NCBI GenBank assembly: GCA_029641185.1
Contig: JAPWGK010000016.1
Location: 1,153,158 to 1,217,157, forward strand
Source: Pseudofabraea citricarpa
Taxonomy: Eukaryota > Ascomycota > Leotiomycetes > Helotiales > Dermateaceae
Direction: 5' to 3'
Length of the DNA: 64,000 nt
Position numbers and translations under genes: made by a program. A model generated the notes under the pieces. That model did no database searches and was not told where the DNA came from. It was given only the letters and a program-made list of their open reading frames with translations. Shown in pieces: positions 60,509 to 64,000 of the stretch. Within the stretch, counting starts at the first letter, position 1. Each line of letters opens with the position of its first letter.

Positions 60509-61599
60509 TTAACTAAAAGAAGTAGCTTAGTAATCTAATTATTAAAAGCCTAATTATTTTCTTTAAAATAAATAGGTTTTAGGTAAAAACTAAGTATAAT
60601 ATTATTTAGGACTAATTTAAGCTATTACTTATCTATATAATTATTATTACTTATATTATAATTTTATTTATTATATTTATATCTTCTTATAGTTAGAGTA
60701 ATAAAGTTATAATAAGTATAAGTAATTTCAAATATATAATAACCTAATAATTATTTAAGATATTAAACTAATACTTATTTAATAGATATTTTTTTTTAGA
60801 TTAAAAGGAGTTAAAAATAATAATCTAAAGATAAATAGCTTTTTATCTAATAAATACTTACTAAGAAAGTATTTTAGCTTAATTCTAGAGATATATTAAT
60901 AAATATAATTAAGCTAATAATAAACTAATAAGAGAATTCTTTAGATAATTTAGCTAATAAATCGGATTTTATATAAGTATATTATATTAGATATTATATA
61001 AGATAAAAGCTAATTAAATTAAGTTTATTATAAGGTTATTACCTAGTAATAATCTAGTAGATTTTATATTATATATAGTTAGTTAAATAAAACTAATCTT
61101 ACCTTCGTTTACTTCTAAGTCTAAGTTAGTAATAAACTTTAATTATAAGAAGAGGAAATAAGTAAAATAAGTAAATATAAATAATATATCTTCGAACTAG
61201 AATCTAATATTTAATATTAGTTTTTATAATTATAAAAGAATACTTACTTTAAAATATCTAATATATAAGATAGCTTAGTATAAATAATATAATTATATTA
61301 GATTAAAAGTTTTAATCCTAATAATACTAGTAATAATAAAAATTAAAAAGATATAATATCTAATATTATAATCCTAATAAGTTATACTTAGGAAAGCTTT
61401 TATAACTTAACTAGCTAATAATTAGATATAATTATATTTTAGGTAAGCTTAATTATTTAAAAGAAATATAAATATACTAATAATAAAACTCTTATATATA
61501 TCTAGGTTAATCTAAGTAAGATATTATAGGATATAATAGGAGAAAAGTTAGAATTTATAATAATATATAACTTATTAGATTAGTTTAATAATAATAATA
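60509..61599. other. RIP-damaged segment right of Copia B
   Basis: About 1.1 kb continuing the sequence interrupted by Copia B. No coding family was recognised. Confidence 0.3.
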
Positions 61600-62370
61600 G
61601 TTAGTTTACTAGTAGACTAGTTTAGCTTTAAGGCGTTTATAATAATAAGACTAGTTTTAAGGTTAATTTAGTTTTAAGGTATTTATAATAATAAGACTAG
61701 TTTTAAGGCTTATTTAGATTTAAGATAACTTTTAAGAATAATTTTAAGGTATTAATAGTAATAAGACTAGTTTAGATTTAAGATAACTTTTAAGGTAAGT
61801 TTTAAGACTAATTTAAGCTTAAGATAAGTTTTAAGGCTAGTTTAGATTCGAGATAAGTTTTAAGATAAGTTTTAAGGCTAGTTTAGATTTAAGATAACTT
61901 TTAAGGTAAGTTTTAAGGCTAATTTAGGCTTAAGATAACTTTTAAGGCTAGTTTAGATTCGAGATAACTTTTAAGGTAAGTTTTAAGGCTAGTTTAGGCT
62001 TAAGGTAAGTTTTAAGGTTAATTTAAATTTAAGGCAAGTTTTAAGGTAAGTTTTAAGGCTAATTTAGATTTAAGGTAACTTTTAAGATAAGTTTTAAGGC
62101 TAATTTAAGCTTAAGATAACTTTTAAGGCTAGTTTAAATTTAAGATAAGTTTTAAGATAAGTTTTAAGGCTAGTTTAGACTTAAGATAACTTTTAAGGCT
62201 AGTTTAGATTTAAGATAACTTTTAAGACTAGTTTAAACTTAAGATAACTTTTAAGACTAATTTAGATTTAAGATAAGTTTTAAGGTAAGTTTTAAGGCTA
62301 GTTTAGATTTAAGATAACTTTTAAGGTAAGTTTTAAGGCTTATTTTAAGGCTAGTTTAGGTTTAATTTTT
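61600..62370 (+). repeat. Minisatellite array 7, forward orientation
   Basis: Alternating units TAAGGCTAGTTTAGATT and TAAGATAACTTTTAAGGTAAGTTT, some 20 composite repeats. The GGCTAGTTTA core is the same as in arrays 1 to 4 and in the same orientation, unlike arrays 5 and 6. Confidence 0.85.
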
Positions 62371-62384
62371 AAATATTACTAGTA

Positions 62385-63085
62385 GATTTAAATAATATTA
62401 TAATTATTAGAAGTAATAAAGAAAATATTAGTATTAATAATATTATAATACCTAAAGGTAACTAAGAAAATACTAGTATATATAATATTATAGTACCTAA
62501 AGGTAATAGAGAGAATACTAGTATTAATAGTATTATAATACCTAAAGGTAATTAAGAGAATACTAGTATTAATAGTATTATAATACCTAAAGGTAATAAA
62601 AAGAATACTAATATTAATAGTATTATAATACCTAAAGGTAACTAAGAAAATACTAGTATTAATAGTATTATAATACCTAAAGGTAACTAAGAGAATACTA
62701 GTATTAATAGTATTATAATACCTAAAGGTAATAGAGAGAATATTAGTATTAATAGTATTATAATACCTAGAAGTAACTAAGAGAATACTAGTATTAATAA
62801 TATTATAATACCTAAAAGTAACTAAGAAAATACTAGTATATATAATATTATAATACTTAGAGGTAACTAAGAAAATACTAGTATTAATAGTAATAGAATT
62901 ATTAGAAGTAATAGAAAGAATACTAGTATATATAATATAATAATACCTAAAAGTAACTAAAAGAATACTAGTATTAATAATATTATAGTAGCTAAAGGTA
63001 ACTAAGAAAATACTAGTATATATAATATTATAATACCTAGAAGTAACTAAGAAAATACTAGTATTAATAATATTATAAACCCTAA
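62385..63085 (+). repeat. 45-bp tandem repeat array, ~15 units
   Basis: The word CCTAAAGGTA recurs near 62451, 62496, 62541, 62586, 62631, 62676 and 62721, then with single changes to 63045: a period of 45 bp. Each unit reads like AATACTAGTATTAATAGT, ATTATAATACCTAAAGGTAA, CTAAGAG. The period is a multiple of three and one plus frame reads NTSINSIIIPKGN, so a 15-residue protein repeat is possible but unproved. Confidence 0.85.
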
Positions 63086-64000
63086 TAATATAATTAATAT
63101 ATTACTTTTATATATTAGTAACTTATCTTTTTAGTCTAATACTATAAACGGGAACTAACCCTTATTATACGACTAATATTACTAATATACTACTAATACT
63201 AAGCGTACGTATATAATACCTCTAGTTTTTTATAGATAATATTAAATACTAATAATATATAAATTAATTTATTAAAACTTATAATATTATTAATAACTTT
63301 AAATAATATTTATAATAATAATCTAATAAATATATTAAATAAATATATAATATTATTTAATTATACTTATAAAATTATAAGCTTTTACTAGAATTCTTTT
63401 AATTTAAATTCTTATAATTAATATATATTTTTTAAAGTCTCTTATAATAAATATTATATATTATTATATATACTTTAGAATATAATTATTTTAGAGGTTA
63501 ATAATACTTTTATTAATTTAATTAAATAAATTAACTTTTTAACTTTATTATTTATATAATTAATATATTAATAATTTTTTTTAATAATTTTTTTTATATT
63601 AATTATTATATTAATTTTATAATATTAAAAGATATTAATACTTATATTATAAATAATAAAACCTAATAAACTTAAATATATATTAATCTAATATATTCTT
63701 AAAATATCTTATATATATTATATTAAGATATTTTATAATTATTAATTTATCTAAAAATATATTATTTTATTAATAATATAAAATATTAAGTTATTATTAA
63801 TATATATAATATTTATTATTATTATATAATTTAACTTAATATTCTTATAAAAAGTAAACTTAAATTATCTTTATAAAATCTTATACTTTTAATAATAATA
63901 ATAATAATATTTTATAAGATATTCGAGTATTTTTTTTTTAATTTTATAACTTATATATTCTAGTAACTTATATAACTTATTTATTATAAAATACCTAAAA
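63086..64000. other. AT-rich DNA containing the right inverted arm
   Basis: After the 45-bp array the residual C and G drop (last rich patch AAACGGGAACTAACCC near 63,146 and GCGTACGTATATAA near 63,204). About 63360-63660 is the reverse complement of 27480-27800. The remainder to the window edge is AT-rich with no recognised feature. Confidence 0.45.

Larger units (their letters stand above)
4158..64000. other. RIP-mutated AT-rich block
   Basis: From here to the window end the DNA consists almost entirely of A and T, with remaining C and G in CT/AG, CC/GG and CG contexts. CA and TG are very rare; exceptions include CACGTG near 5510, GGCTGG near 28384 and CAGG near 28621 and 31033. TA is the dominant dinucleotide. 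This is what RIP produces in Pezizomycotina when CpA is converted to TpA on both strands. LTR pairs, target duplications and parallel copies show that the substrate was repetitive transposon DNA. Loss of TG removes ATG and TGA together, so ordinary ORF calling fails throughout. Confidence 0.9.

Noticed and set aside
4158..64000. Mitochondrial or other organelle DNA because of very high AT content
   Set aside because: LTR retrotransposons with target duplications, stop-riddled transposon proteins and the specific loss of CA/TG indicate nuclear RIP. No mitochondrial protein, rRNA or tRNA gene is seen.

Overview
The window looks like nuclear DNA of a filamentous ascomycete (Pezizomycotina) whose genome has two compartments. 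Bases 1 to about 4128 have ordinary base composition and hold one well-supported gene, a 300-residue single-exon membrane-anchored protein of unknown function on the minus strand (3144-4046), preceded by a long promoter-like intergenic stretch. From about 4158 to the end the sequence changes abruptly to an extremely AT-rich block. Inside it the dinucleotides CA and TG are almost missing, while CT/AG, CC/GG and CG persist. That is the footprint of repeat-induced point mutation (RIP) acting on CpA on both strands. It also removes nearly every ATG, which is why about 60 kb contain essentially no ordinary ORF.

Under the RIP damage the block resolves into nested LTR retrotransposons. Element D is a Ty3/Gypsy chromovirus on the minus strand (6644-27122, target duplication AATAA). 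It was split by two later insertions: Copia copy A (7036-14954, plus, duplication GTTTA) near its 3' LTR, and a second chromovirus of the same family, E (20503-26714, plus), in its 5' leader. Further right lie two more full-length copies of the Copia family: C (43374-51295, minus, duplication TCTTA) and B (52585-60504, plus). Protein relics can still be read: zinc knuckles with Cys and His turned to Tyr, RT catalytic Asp-Asp turned to Asn-Asn, integrase, RNase H and a chromodomain. Domain order separates the families: INT-RT-RH for Copia, RT-RH-INT-chromodomain for Gypsy.

Between 27.1 and 64.0 kb, outside C and B, is a large unidentified repeat-rich unit. It has several arrays of a ~12-bp minisatellite (RIP-altered GGCTGGTTTAAA type). 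The arrays run in one orientation at 28.3-36.0 kb, in the opposite orientation at 38.2-51.6 kb, and in the first again at 61.6-62.4 kb. There are also three 196-bp tandem units, a 45-bp tandem array and a 21-bp Ser/Lys-type repeat. Related AT-rich arms lie near 27.5 kb and 63.5 kb in inverted orientation. I do not recognise a transposase in it.

The most unusual item is in the Copia family. Between the end of pol and the 3' LTR, each of the three copies carries a 996-bp frame on the strand opposite to pol (A 13117-14112, C 44216-45211, B 58667-59662), with matching start and stop positions and a Ser/Asn-rich C-terminal end. It is a candidate antisense accessory gene of a fungal Copia element. 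All reading-frame statements in the AT block are by-eye readings of mutated sequence.
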